Of a DNA stretch of 64,000 nucleotides, positions 21,605-31,079 are shown piece after piece. The stretch is from QQUJ01 sp050287605 (GTDB lineage: Bacteria > Pseudomonadota > Gammaproteobacteria > QQUJ01), in NCBI GenBank assembly GCA_050287605.1, contig JBNKCG010000082.1, positions 1-64,000 on the forward strand. Direction: 5' to 3'. The position numbers were made by a program, and so were the translations under genes. How positions within the stretch are numbered: position 1 is the stretch's first letter; each line of letters starts with the position of its first letter. Under the pieces are notes generated by a model that was not told the origin of the DNA, ran no database searches, and saw only the letters and a list, made by a program, of their open reading frames with translations.

Positions 21605-21839
21605 AAGCTCCCCCTCCACAGTCCGTCACGGCAACCGATTCCTCTGCGCGTGCGATCATAGCGCGGCGTTTCGCAACCACAGCGAAGGTGCGGGCGGAGT
21701 GTGTGCCGTTTTCCGCAATTCCGCCGCGCATCTCACTCATGTAAACTCGGCACTCACATGCGGCCGGTTTCGACTCAAGAAACTGGGTTGGCCGCCGAAC
21801 AACACCAAGCGTGTGTATCAACCACGGAGAGGCCTCGCC

Positions 21840-22604
21840 ATGATTCGCAAAGGTATTGCTCTATTCGTTTGCTCGCTGCTCGTCGCGGGGTGCGAGGTGC
21901 CTGCCAACGTCAAACAGCTCACCGACGAAAACCGGACGCTTAAAGGACAGCTCGTCGGCGCCAACCAGCAGGTTACCCAGCTCAAGGCGAAGGAGGTTCT
22001 GCTGCAGAAGGACATCGCCGAGCTCAATCGCGTGATCGGCGTGCTGGAGAACGAAAAGAAATCCCGGGTCAAGGAGTCGTCGCAGTTGCGCGGCCAGATC
22101 CGCAAATTTCAACAGCAGCAGATCGACGAGCTGAAGGCGTTCCTGGTGCGTGAAGACCTGCTCGACTACATCGGCGGCGAGTTGGTGGAACGTGCGCAGA
22201 TGGAGGAGAAACCGCTGCTCATCGTCGATCTCGCGCATCCGGTGCCGACCACCGGTACCTTGACCGGCGTCGGCGCTTTCTTCGCGAAACCCGCTGCGTT
22301 CAAGGTCAAGGTGCTGCGTCAGGTGGAAGACGATTTGGTGGTGATTTGGGAGAGCAAACCGCTGATGCCCAAACAGCCGGGACTCAATCGCATCAACTTC
22401 CCGGTGACGGTGGGTGTCGAGAAGGGTGATGTGCTGGGCTACTTCTTCCCCACGCTGACAGGCGTCACCTTCGATACCGGCAGCGGTGATACGCGCTACC
22501 TGCAATCGGATCTGCGACCCGGTGGCAAGGTGCGCCGCTCGGCGCTGTTGGGCGATGGTAAGAAGCGCGCCTACTCCATCGGCGTCTACGCATTACTGAA
22601 TTGA
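21840..22604 (+). CDS. Coiled-coil lipoprotein of unknown function
   Basis: A 254-residue predicted lipoprotein. The signal peptide ends in the lipobox LLVAGC (lipidated Cys about residue 17). A heptad-rich coiled coil follows (about 22-95: KQLTDENRTLKGQLVGANQQV and similar). A globular C-terminal part (about 110-254) is unfamiliar. The ribosome-binding site GGAGAGG sits seven bases before the ATG. It lies 235 bases downstream of the Ser/Thr kinase on the same strand, and the kinase also has an extracytoplasmic helical repeat region, so a common envelope process is plausible but unproven. Confidence 0.75.
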   Translation: MIRKGIALFVCSLLVAGCEVPANVKQLTDENRTLKGQLVGANQQVTQLKAKEVLLQKDIAELNRVIGVLENEKKSRVKESSQLRGQIRKFQQQQIDELKAFLVREDLLDYIGGELVERAQMEEKPLLIVDLAHPVPTTGTLTGVGAFFAKPAAFKVKVLRQVEDDLVVIWESKPLMPKQPGLNRINFPVTVGVEKGDVLGYFFPTLTGVTFDTGSGDTRYLQSDLRPGGKVRRSALLGDGKKRAYSIGVYALLN

Positions 22605-22754
22605 GAACTGGCGCACACTTTGCGCCGCGGGCGTGCGTGAAACGCAAAACGGCGCGCGCGAATTGCTGATTTGTTTGATGCAAGTCAACTGATGAACTGG
22701 CCAGAACGGGGACACGAGCTAAGGTAATAGTCGTAACACTCATTCGCGTCCTCT

Positions 22755-22808
22755 ACCCCGGTGGTTCCCCCCCTACCCCCAATCAACCACCGGGGTTTCT
22801 TTTTCTTG
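22755..22808 (+). terminator. Terminator-like long hairpin
   Basis: An 11-base perfect stem (CCCCGGTGGTT / AACCACCGGGG) around an unusual C-rich loop is followed by TTTCTTTTTCTT. It lies 150 bases after the lipoprotein gene and before the convergent moaC gene. The T tract is on the plus-strand side only. Confidence 0.65.
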
Positions 22809-22878
22809 AAGGTTTGGAATTGCGGTTGCCGTTTGCCCCAGGCAACCGAACCTCGCATCGCGCAGCCGCGCCCCGCCG

Positions 22879-23364
22879 TCACTCCTCCTGTACGCGTCGC
22901 CACGTGCCGCTTTTGCCGCCGGACTTTTCCAGCAGTTGCACCGAGTGGATGCGCATGCCGCGATCCACTGCTTTGCACATGTCATAGACGGTCAGCAGCG
23001 CGATCTGCACCGCGGTCAACGCTTCCATCTCGACGCCGGTGCGTTCGGCGGTCTCGGCGCGCGCGACGCAGTGCACCTCGCTATGCGCTTCGTCGGGTGT
23101 AAGGTCGATGGTGAGATGGGTGAGCATGATGGGGTGACAGAGCGGAATCAGATCGGCGGTGCGTTTGGCGGCCATGATACCGGCGACGCGCGCGATGCCC
23201 AGCACGTCGCCTTTCTTGTGATTGCCGGCGACGATTTTTTCCAGCGTCGCGGATTGCATCGCGATTCGGCCTTCGGCAACGGCGATGCGATGCGAGACGC
23301 GCTTTTCGCCCACGTCCACCATGTGCGCCTCGCCGGATGAATTGAAATGGGTGAGATCACTCAT
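22879..23364 (-). CDS. moaC: Cyclic pyranopterin monophosphate synthase MoaC
   Basis: A 161-residue enzyme of molybdenum cofactor synthesis that converts 3',8-cyclo-7,8-dihydro-GTP to cyclic pyranopterin monophosphate. It has family-defining segments HMVDVGEK, KGDVLGIARVAGIMAAKRT, LIPLCHPI, and the catalytic Lys/Asp region YDMCKAVDRGM. The length is typical. I start at 23364 (MSDLTHFN); the frame remains open upstream into the neighbouring gene. It is the last gene of a three-gene minus-strand group with the phosphodiesterase and soluble pyrophosphatase. moaA is not in the window. Confidence 0.97.
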   Translation of the reverse strand: MSDLTHFNSSGEAHMVDVGEKRVSHRIAVAEGRIAMQSATLEKIVAGNHKKGDVLGIARVAGIMAAKRTADLIPLCHPIMLTHLTIDLTPDEAHSEVHCVARAETAERTGVEMEALTAVQIALLTVYDMCKAVDRGMRIHSVQLLEKSGGKSGTWRRVQEE

Positions 23365-23389
23365 GGTGTGCAACTCCTCCGTGGACCGA

Positions 23390-23902
23390 TCAATCGATGG
23401 CCAACTCGTGGATTTCGAACTGCAGGGTTTCCAGGCTGCCGACGGCGTAGGTGGGTGGCGCGCCGATCCCGGCCACGGTGCCCGGGTTGAGCACCACCGC
23501 CGCGCCTGCGCCGTGCTCCACCTGCGTGACGGTGCTGGCGTGGCTGTGTCCGCAGCAGAGCAGGTCATAGCGCCCGCTCAGCGCCATCTGCTGGGCGCGG
23601 TGGGGGTAGTGGGAGAGAAAGATACGCCGTCCCGCCAGTACGAAATCCGCTTCTGCCCCGTAGTAGCGGATGCCGCTGTCGGCGCGTGTGGCAATGGCGC
23701 GCAGGGCGTCGAGATCGCCGCTGTTGTTGCCGTGGACGAGGTAGATGGGTTTGCCCAACCCCTTGAGCTCGCGCAGCGTGTCGGCCTCGACCAGGTCGCC
23801 GCAGTGCAGGTAGGCCTCGGCGCCTGCCGCGCGCGCCCGACGGGCTGCGCTGAGCATGCGATCGACGCGGTCGTGGCTGTCGGAGAGGATACAGACGATC
23901 AA
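23390..23902 (-). CDS. YfcE/MJ0936-family metallophosphodiesterase
   Basis: A 170-residue metal-dependent phosphodiesterase of the small calcineurin-like family. The metal ligands are visible in order: LSDSHDR, HCGDLVE, HGNNSGD, SHYPHR and CCGHSHAS. E. coli YfcE hydrolyses model phosphodiesters; the natural substrate is unsettled. It starts 10 bases after the pyrophosphatase stop and ends 25 bases before moaC, so the three are likely one transcript. Confidence 0.9.
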   Translation of the reverse strand: MIVCILSDSHDRVDRMLSAARRARAAGAEAYLHCGDLVEADTLRELKGLGKPIYLVHGNNSGDLDALRAIATRADSGIRYYGAEADFVLAGRRIFLSHYPHRAQQMALSGRYDLLCCGHSHASTVTQVEHGAGAAVVLNPGTVAGIGAPPTYAVGSLETLQFEIHELAID

Positions 23903-23912
23903 CGAGACTCCC

Positions 23913-24461
23913 TCAGTAGCAGGGCTTGTCGGGGCTGTTGGTGTAGCGCTCTATGCTGTCGAGGATCTCGCGCTTGGCCGCGTCGACGTCGGCCCAGCCG
24001 TCGATCTTCACCCATTTGCCCGGGTCGAGATCCTTGTAGTGCTCGAAAAAGTGGGCGATGAGATCGAGTATGCCCTTGGGGATGTCGTCGATGCTTTGGG
24101 CATCCTCGTAGTGGCCGCGCAGTCCGCGGGCGGGTAGCGCCAGCACCTTGGCATCCGCGCCCGCCTCGTCGGTCATCTGCAGCACGCCCACCGGTCGGCA
24201 GCGGATCACCGATCCGCTGATCAGCGGGGCGGGGGTGATGACCAGCACGTCCACGGGATCGCCGTCTTCGGAGAGCGTGTGCGGTACATAGCCGTAGTTG
24301 CAGGGATAACGCATGGCGGTTTTCATGAACCGGTCGACGAACATGGCGCCGGTCTCTTTGTCCACCTCGTACTTCACCGGCTCGGCGTGGGCCGGGATCT
24401 CGATGATGACGTTGACTTCTTCCGGCACCTTGGCGCCGGGGGTGACTCTGTCCAGATTCAT
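23913..24461 (-). CDS. ppa: Inorganic pyrophosphatase (family I, soluble)
   Basis: A 182-residue cytoplasmic enzyme that hydrolyses pyrophosphate to phosphate. The family I signature DGDPVDVLV is intact, with the other active-site elements EIPAHAEPVKYEVDKETG, YPCNYGYVP and KDLDPGKWVK. It is first in a minus-strand group with the phosphodiesterase and moaC. It is divergent from a membrane pyrophosphatase gene. The cell thus has both a wasting and an energy-conserving way to remove PPi, encoded back to back. Confidence 0.97.
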   Translation of the reverse strand: MNLDRVTPGAKVPEEVNVIIEIPAHAEPVKYEVDKETGAMFVDRFMKTAMRYPCNYGYVPHTLSEDGDPVDVLVITPAPLISGSVIRCRPVGVLQMTDEAGADAKVLALPARGLRGHYEDAQSIDDIPKGILDLIAHFFEHYKDLDPGKWVKIDGWADVDAAKREILDSIERYTNSPDKPCY

Positions 24462-24892
24462 AAGCCGTGTTCCTGCATGATGGGGTTGGGAGTTGGCACC
24501 GCCAGCGTCTACCTTACCATCGCCCGGCGCCGGTCGAGTGCTCGGCGGTGGCGTTGGCCCGTCCCTGCGGCGGCCGGCAACTGGTCAAACCGATGCCACT
24601 GTGTATATACTCGCGCATCCGAAATTCTTATCGGGTCATAGATTTTTCGTCGTGTCGGCCGACGGGGCAATCTGAGCAGGCGCTGGGGATTCAAGGGGTA
24701 GCCGGCGGGAACGGGCCGCCCATTCTGGTGGGACTCGTTCATCGCGTCAATCCCGGGTCGTATCGAGACGGGGCTTTTCCGGGCGAGCTGCCCGGGAATA
24801 GGCCTTCGTCATGCCCCAGCTGCCCGCTGTGCCTCGCCGGTATGCGGTACGCAACAGTTTTCCATTCAACAACTGTAGGGAGTTTTGGGGAG
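24462..24892. other. Intergenic region, 431 bp, divergent ppa / hppA
   Basis: This region must contain promoters for both pyrophosphatase genes. On the plus strand a strong -10-like TATACT lies at 24606-24611 without a good -35. If used, it would give hppA a leader of about 275 bases. The leader can form a hairpin with a CCGGGC / GCCCGG stem near 24779-24795. No coding sequence is supported. Confidence 0.45.
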
Positions 24893-26887
<1,995 letters not shown>

Positions 26888-26911
26888 GCGAGGTTGGGCA
26901 CTTCAATGCGA

Positions 26912-26940
26912 AAGGGCCGGCAATGCCGGCCCTTTTGTTT
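26912..26940 (+). terminator. Rho-independent terminator of hppA
   Basis: A ten-base perfect stem (AAGGGCCGGC / GCCGGCCCTT) with an AAT loop is followed by TTTGTTTTG. It lies 24 bases after the hppA stop. Confidence 0.9.
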
Positions 26941-26990
26941 TGGGGTTAGGGATCGGGAACATTGAGCGCCGCCGATCTCCCGCCGTCGGG

Positions 26991-28271
26991 CTACTTGACC
27001 TTGAAGGGCGTGGCGAGCTTTTTGGGCACCGCGACGTTCTTCAGGCGCACGTACTGCGGCAGGCCGTTCTTGTAGGGCGGATAATCCTCGCCCTGGATCA
27101 GCGGCTCCAGATAGGTGCGGCACTGCTTGGTGATGCCGAAACCGTCCTTGGAGATGAAGTTCGCCGGCATCATCTTCTCGCGGTTGGCGACGCGCGACAG
27201 CGGCGCCTGGCCCACCTTCCAGCGATAGGGCTTGTTCTTGACGCGCACCACGGCCGGCATCACCGCGTTCCTGCCCGCCAATGCCATCTCGACGGCCGCC
27301 TTACCCATGGCATACGCCTGCTCGACGTCGGTCTTGGAGGCGATGTGACGCGCCGCGCGCTGCAGATAGTCGGCTACCGCCCAGTGGTACTTCAGGCCCA
27401 GTTCGCTCTTCACCAGATTGGCGATCACCGGTGCCACGCCGCCCAGCTGGGCGTGGCCGAAGGCGTCGCGCAGCCCCTGGTCGGAGAGAAACTTGCCGTC
27501 GGCACCGCGCACCCCTTCCGAGACCACCACCGAACAGTAGCCATGTTCGGCCACCTTCTTCTTCACCGTGGCGAGGAATTTCTTCGGATTGAAGGTGACC
27601 TCCGGGAACAGGATCACAATGGGCAGCTCACAATCGTCGCTGCTGGCGAGCCCGCCGGCCGCCGCAATCCAGCCCGCGTGACGCCCCATCACCTCGATTA
27701 CGAACACCTTGGTGGAGGTCTTGGCCATGGAGGCGACGTCGAAGCTCGCCTCGCGCACCGAAGTGGCAATGTACTTGGCCACGGAACCAAAACCGGGGCA
27801 GACGTCGGTGATGGGCAGGTCGTTGTCCACGGTTTTGGGCACGTGAATCGCCTGGATCGGGTAGCCCAGTGTCTTGGAGAGCTGCGAGACCTTGAGGCAG
27901 GTGTCGGCGGAGTCGCCGCCGCCGTTATAGAAGAAGTAGCCGATGTTGTGGGCGGCGAAGACCTCGATCAGCCGTTCGTACTCGGCACGGTTCTCCTCCA
28001 AACCTTTCAATTTGTAACGGCATGAACCGAAGGCGCCCGAGGGAGTATGCCGCAATGCGGCAATGGCGCTCTTTGACTCCTTGCTGGTGTCGATGAGGTC
28101 CTCGGTCAATGCGCCGATGATGCCGTTGCGCCCGGCGTAGACCTTACCGATGCGGTCCTTGTGCTGGCGCGCGGTCTCGATGACGCCACATGCCGACGCG
28201 TTGATCACCGCGGTGACGCCACCGGATTGGGCGTAAAACGCGTTCATCTTCTTGGTGCTGCGAGTGCTCAT
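26991..28271 (-). CDS. pfp: Pyrophosphate-dependent 6-phosphofructokinase
   Basis: A 426-residue phosphofructokinase that reversibly phosphorylates fructose 6-phosphate with PPi. The PPi class is indicated by Lys146 in VPKTVDND (ATP enzymes have Gly there) and by Asp120 in GGGDS (residues 117-121). The first Asp of the usual GGDD/GGDG motif is Gly here. The catalytic MGRHAGWIA is present. Extra C-terminal sequence (RWKVGQAPLSRVANREKMMP) matches the longer PPi-PFK clade. It converges on hppA and is divergent from adk. No ATP-PFK is seen in the window. A reversible enzyme can serve glycolysis, gluconeogenesis or the Calvin cycle. Confidence 0.93.
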   Translation of the reverse strand: MSTRSTKKMNAFYAQSGGVTAVINASACGVIETARQHKDRIGKVYAGRNGIIGALTEDLIDTSKESKSAIAALRHTPSGAFGSCRYKLKGLEENRAEYERLIEVFAAHNIGYFFYNGGGDSADTCLKVSQLSKTLGYPIQAIHVPKTVDNDLPITDVCPGFGSVAKYIATSVREASFDVASMAKTSTKVFVIEVMGRHAGWIAAAGGLASSDDCELPIVILFPEVTFNPKKFLATVKKKVAEHGYCSVVVSEGVRGADGKFLSDQGLRDAFGHAQLGGVAPVIANLVKSELGLKYHWAVADYLQRAARHIASKTDVEQAYAMGKAAVEMALAGRNAVMPAVVRVKNKPYRWKVGQAPLSRVANREKMMPANFISKDGFGITKQCRTYLEPLIQGEDYPPYKNGLPQYVRLKNVAVPKKLATPFKVK

Positions 28272-28661
28272 GGTTGATTCCTTCCCGGTTGCTTGGTCTT
28301 CGAAATGGGCCCGGTCTCGCTGTATAGCGTAATCCGTGTGCAGAGGGTGATGGGTTCAGGTCATGATCGCAGTCCATGCCTCGTTGCGGTGAGAGACGTC
28401 AGCGATTTCTCTGTCGTTGCGAGGATGGAAGTTTCTCCTTCGATCGGTATGAGGTCAATGTCTCCAAATCGGGAGTGCGTCGACTATCGCTTAGTGGAGA
28501 GTAAATATAGCGGTCGATTGCGTCGTCGGCTGTTCTTTAAACGAATAGGTTGTGCTATATAGGGCGGAAATTTGGGGGTTCGCATCCGCACAGTGACGCA
28601 ATGTTTGGTGGCGATGCGAGACCCTAGGGAGAAACGACAAGAACGAGGGGCAAGCACAACC
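28272..28661. other. Intergenic region, 390 bp, divergent pfp / adk
   Basis: It holds the promoters of pfp and adk. The adk-proximal 150 bases are clearly AT-richer than the surroundings. A TATATA at about 28556-28561 could be the adk -10, with only a poor -35 (TTCTTT) 17 bases upstream. No gene is supported; the long antisense frame through here is an artefact. Confidence 0.4.
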
Positions 28662-29849
28662 ATGAGAATTGTACTTCTGGGAGCACCCGGCTCGGGCAAA
28701 GGAACACAGGCCAAACAGCTGGTCGACAAGTACGCTATCCCGCAGGTCTCCACAGGCGATCTCCTCCGGGCAGCGGTCGCTGATCGCACCCCGCTCGGCC
28801 AGCAGGCCAAAGCTGCTATGGATGCCGGGCAGCTGGTTTCCGACGAAATCGTGCTGGGCATGATCCGTGAGCGTCTTTCGCAGCCTGACGCCAAGAAGGG
28901 CTTCATTCTGGACGGATTTCCGCGCAACCTGGCCCAGGCCGCAGCGCTGGATGCCATGCTCATCGAGCTGAGCCAGCCTGTCGACGCCGCCCTGTTGATC
29001 GATGTTGACTTCGATGTGCTGATGCAGCGCCTCACCGGACGCCGCACCTGCACCTCGTGCGGTCAGATGTACAACGTCTATACCACGCCGCCTAAGATTG
29101 AGGGGCAGTGCGATCGCTGTGGCGGCGAACTGCACCACCGTGCCGATGACAACGAAGAGACCATCGGCAACCGGTTGCGCGTGTACGAGAATCAAACGGC
29201 GCCTGTGGCCGAGTACTATCGGACACAGGGCATACTGAGCACGGTTGAGGGTGTTGGCGATATCAAGGAGATATTCGCGTCCATCCTCAAAGTGTTGGGA
29301 GGTGCTACAAAGAGACCGGCTGCGGCCGCTATACCTGCTGCTGTAACCACGAAACCGACTGTCGATGAAGCGCCGGTGGCATCCAAGCCGGCCCCGAAGA
29401 AGGCAGTCGCCCTGAAGGCGAAACCCAAGCAAGCGGAGGCCAAGAAGAAAGTGACTGACGAAACCACGACCACCGAACCGGCGGCTGAGGCTAAGGCTTC
29501 GGCTAAGAAGAGATCTGCGCCCAAAAAGGCGGCTGCTAAGAAGGCTGCACCCAAGAAGAAGGCGGCTCCTAAGAAAAAGGCTGCCGCCAAGAAGAAGGTA
29601 GCGGCCAAGAAGAAGGCGGCTCCCAAGAAAAAGGCTGCCGCCAAGAAGAAGGTAGCGGCCAAGAAGAAGGCGGCTCCTAAGAAAAAGGCTGCCGCCAAGA
29701 AGAAGGTAGCGGCCAAGAAGAAGGCGGCCCCTAAGAAAAAGGCTGCCGCCAAGAAGAAGGTAGCGGCCAAGAAGAAGGCGGCCCCTAAGAAAAAGGTTGC
29801 TGCCAAGAAGAAAGTCGCTCCCAAGAAGAAAGCGGCTAAAAAGCGCTGA
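28662..29849 (+). CDS. adk: Adenylate kinase with a long Lys/Ala/Pro-rich histone H1-like C-terminal tail
   Basis: A 395-residue protein. Residues 1-215 are a complete adenylate kinase (2 ADP to ATP + AMP). They have the P-loop GAPGSGKGTQ, the AMP site around TGDLLRAAV, DGFPRN and a LID domain with a four-Cys zinc site (Cys130, 133, 150, 153). The enzyme normally ends near residue 215. Here about 180 residues follow: a linker (216-285) and then a very basic region of KKK-VAA-KKK-AAP units encoded by tandem DNA repeats, resembling histone H1 or bacterial H1-like proteins. The tail has no stop or frameshift before 29849. It may bind DNA, RNA or polyphosphate; that is inference. The start at 28662 fits the family. 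Confidence 0.93.
   Translation: MRIVLLGAPGSGKGTQAKQLVDKYAIPQVSTGDLLRAAVADRTPLGQQAKAAMDAGQLVSDEIVLGMIRERLSQPDAKKGFILDGFPRNLAQAAALDAMLIELSQPVDAALLIDVDFDVLMQRLTGRRTCTSCGQMYNVYTTPPKIEGQCDRCGGELHHRADDNEETIGNRLRVYENQTAPVAEYYRTQGILSTVEGVGDIKEIFASILKVLGGATKRPAAAAIPAAVTTKPTVDEAPVASKPAPKKAVALKAKPKQAEAKKKVTDETTTTEPAAEAKASAKKRSAPKKAAAKKAAPKKKAAPKKKAAAKKKVAAKKKAAPKKKAAAKKKVAAKKKAAPKKKAAAKKKVAAKKKAAPKKKAAAKKKVAAKKKAAPKKKVAAKKKVAPKKKAAKKR
29553..29804 (+). repeat. 54-bp tandem repeats encoding the adenylate kinase tail
   Basis: Four almost identical 54-bp units run at 29589-29642, 29643-29696, 29697-29750 and 29751-29804, preceded by a two-thirds unit from 29553. Each encodes 18 residues, KKKVAAKKKAAPKKKAAA. 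Differences between copies are mostly synonymous (ccc/cct/gcc/gct), so the array is recent or kept homogeneous. Unit gain or loss keeps the frame. Confidence 0.95.
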
Positions 29850-29872
29850 GTGAGAGCGCTGGCAGGTTTGAT

Positions 29873-31057
29873 CTAACGTGGGCGCCGATGGCGCCCACTT
29901 CTTTTTCGCCGCGACAGCCCTTGGCCGGTAATACGAAACAGCCAGCTGTCCACGCTGCCCCAAAACCGCTCCTGGGCGCGCCTCCACCACGGCCGCTCGC
30001 GCCACAGCTCCGCGCGTAGCTCGCGGGCGTGGGCGAAATCTTCCTCCAACATCCCCTCGACATCGGCGGCGAAGCGGGTGTCCTCCACCTCCTGGTTGGC
30101 ATCGAGATTCCAAAGCTGGTTCCAGCGGTCGAGGTTGCTGGAGCCCAGCGACACCCAATCGTCGCACAGCAACACCTTGGAGTGCAGAAACCGCGGGCGG
30201 TATTCGTAGATGCGCGCGCCGGCGCGCAGCAGCCGGCCGAAATAGCGTCTGCCGGCGTAGCGCACCCCGGGATGGTCGGTGATGCGCCCGGGTACCAGTA
30301 TCCTCACGTCGATGCCGCGGTGCGCCGCGGCGCTCAGGCAGCGCAGCAGGCGCCGCGAGGGGATGAAGTAGGCGGTGCTCATCCAAACCCGCCGCTCCGC
30401 GCTGCGGATGCGCTCCACGAATGAGCGCAGGATTTCGGGCTTGCGCACACCGCTTGCGGTCACCAGGCGCCCGCGCATGTTGCCTTCCACGGCGGCCAGG
30501 TGCCGCGACCGGCTGGGCGGGACCGCGCAGCTGCGCTGCCAGGCGGTGGCGAAGAGCTGCGCCCAGTCGTCGAGTACCGGGCCGCGCATGGCCACCATGG
30601 TCTCGCGCCAACCGGCCAGCGGCAGCGTGTGGGGCAGCAGGGTATCGGAGATGCCTATGCCGCCCGTGAAACCGACGCGCCGATCGATCAGCAGCAGTTT
30701 GCGGTGGTCACGGTGCAGGTTGTGGCGCCATTTGCGGTAGGCGAGGGGGTTGTAGAAGGTAAGTCCGACGTTGCCTTCTCGCAGCCGGTAACGGTCGTGT
30801 GCGCTGAGGCCACGGGCCCCGAAGGCATCGAGCAGCATGTGCACCGTGACGCCGCGACCCGCGGCCGCGCACAAGGCTGCGATAAAGTGATCGGCCAGCG
30901 AACCCGATTCGAACAGGTACATCTCCAGCAGAATCTCTTCGCGTGCTTCGGCGATGACCTCGAGCATGGCGCTGATAAAGGCCTCGGTCTCGCTGAAGAG
31001 CCGGAAGTGGTTGCCGTCGCGCCAGGGGAATCCTCGGCGTTGCTGCGATCGGCTCAT
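29873..31057 (-). CDS. Phospholipase D-family cardiolipin synthase (ClsB-like)
   Basis: A 394-residue protein with two HKD catalytic motifs: HRDHRKLLLID in the first half and HSKVLLCDD in the second. In front of them is the characteristic YLFESGSLADHFIAAL. There are no clear N-terminal membrane helices, which favours the ClsB type over ClsA. Cardiolipin synthases join phosphatidyl groups at the inner membrane. I start at 31057 (MSRSQQRRG), 22 bases after the rnd stop on the same strand; the frame extends upstream into rnd but is unrelated. The C-terminus is very basic. The family is certain and the exact lipid product is inferred. Confidence 0.88.
   Translation of the reverse strand: MSRSQQRRGFPWRDGNHFRLFSETEAFISAMLEVIAEAREEILLEMYLFESGSLADHFIAALCAAAGRGVTVHMLLDAFGARGLSAHDRYRLREGNVGLTFYNPLAYRKWRHNLHRDHRKLLLIDRRVGFTGGIGISDTLLPHTLPLAGWRETMVAMRGPVLDDWAQLFATAWQRSCAVPPSRSRHLAAVEGNMRGRLVTASGVRKPEILRSFVERIRSAERRVWMSTAYFIPSRRLLRCLSAAAHRGIDVRILVPGRITDHPGVRYAGRRYFGRLLRAGARIYEYRPRFLHSKVLLCDDWVSLGSSNLDRWNQLWNLDANQEVEDTRFAADVEGMLEEDFAHARELRAELWRERPWWRRAQERFWGSVDSWLFRITGQGLSRRKRSGRHRRPR
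29878..29905. terminator. Terminator shared by the adk 3' end and the antisense gene end
   Basis: A nine-base perfect stem (GTGGGCGCC / GGCGCCCAC) with a GAT loop is followed on the plus strand by TTCTTTTTC. It ends the adk transcript. It also encodes the last residues of the convergent phospholipase D gene, so the two genes interlock at their 3' ends. Confidence 0.8.
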
Positions 31058-31079
31058 GGTGGGAAGGGGTGGGAGCCGA

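Noticed and set aside
29553..29804. Tandem repeats as a CRISPR array
   Set aside because: There are no unique spacers. Units are directly adjacent and in frame within a protein.
29216..29824. Highly hydrophobic repeat protein antisense to the adk tail
   Set aside because: FFLAATFFLGAAFF repeats are simply the complement of the AAG/GCC repeats. There is no ribosome-binding site, and the adk frame explains the sequence.
28491..30611. 706-codon minus-strand frame spanning adk and the phospholipase D gene
   Set aside because: Its centre is the reverse complement of the Lys/Ala repeats (LLLGRYLLLGG type). Its ends are shadows of two real genes.
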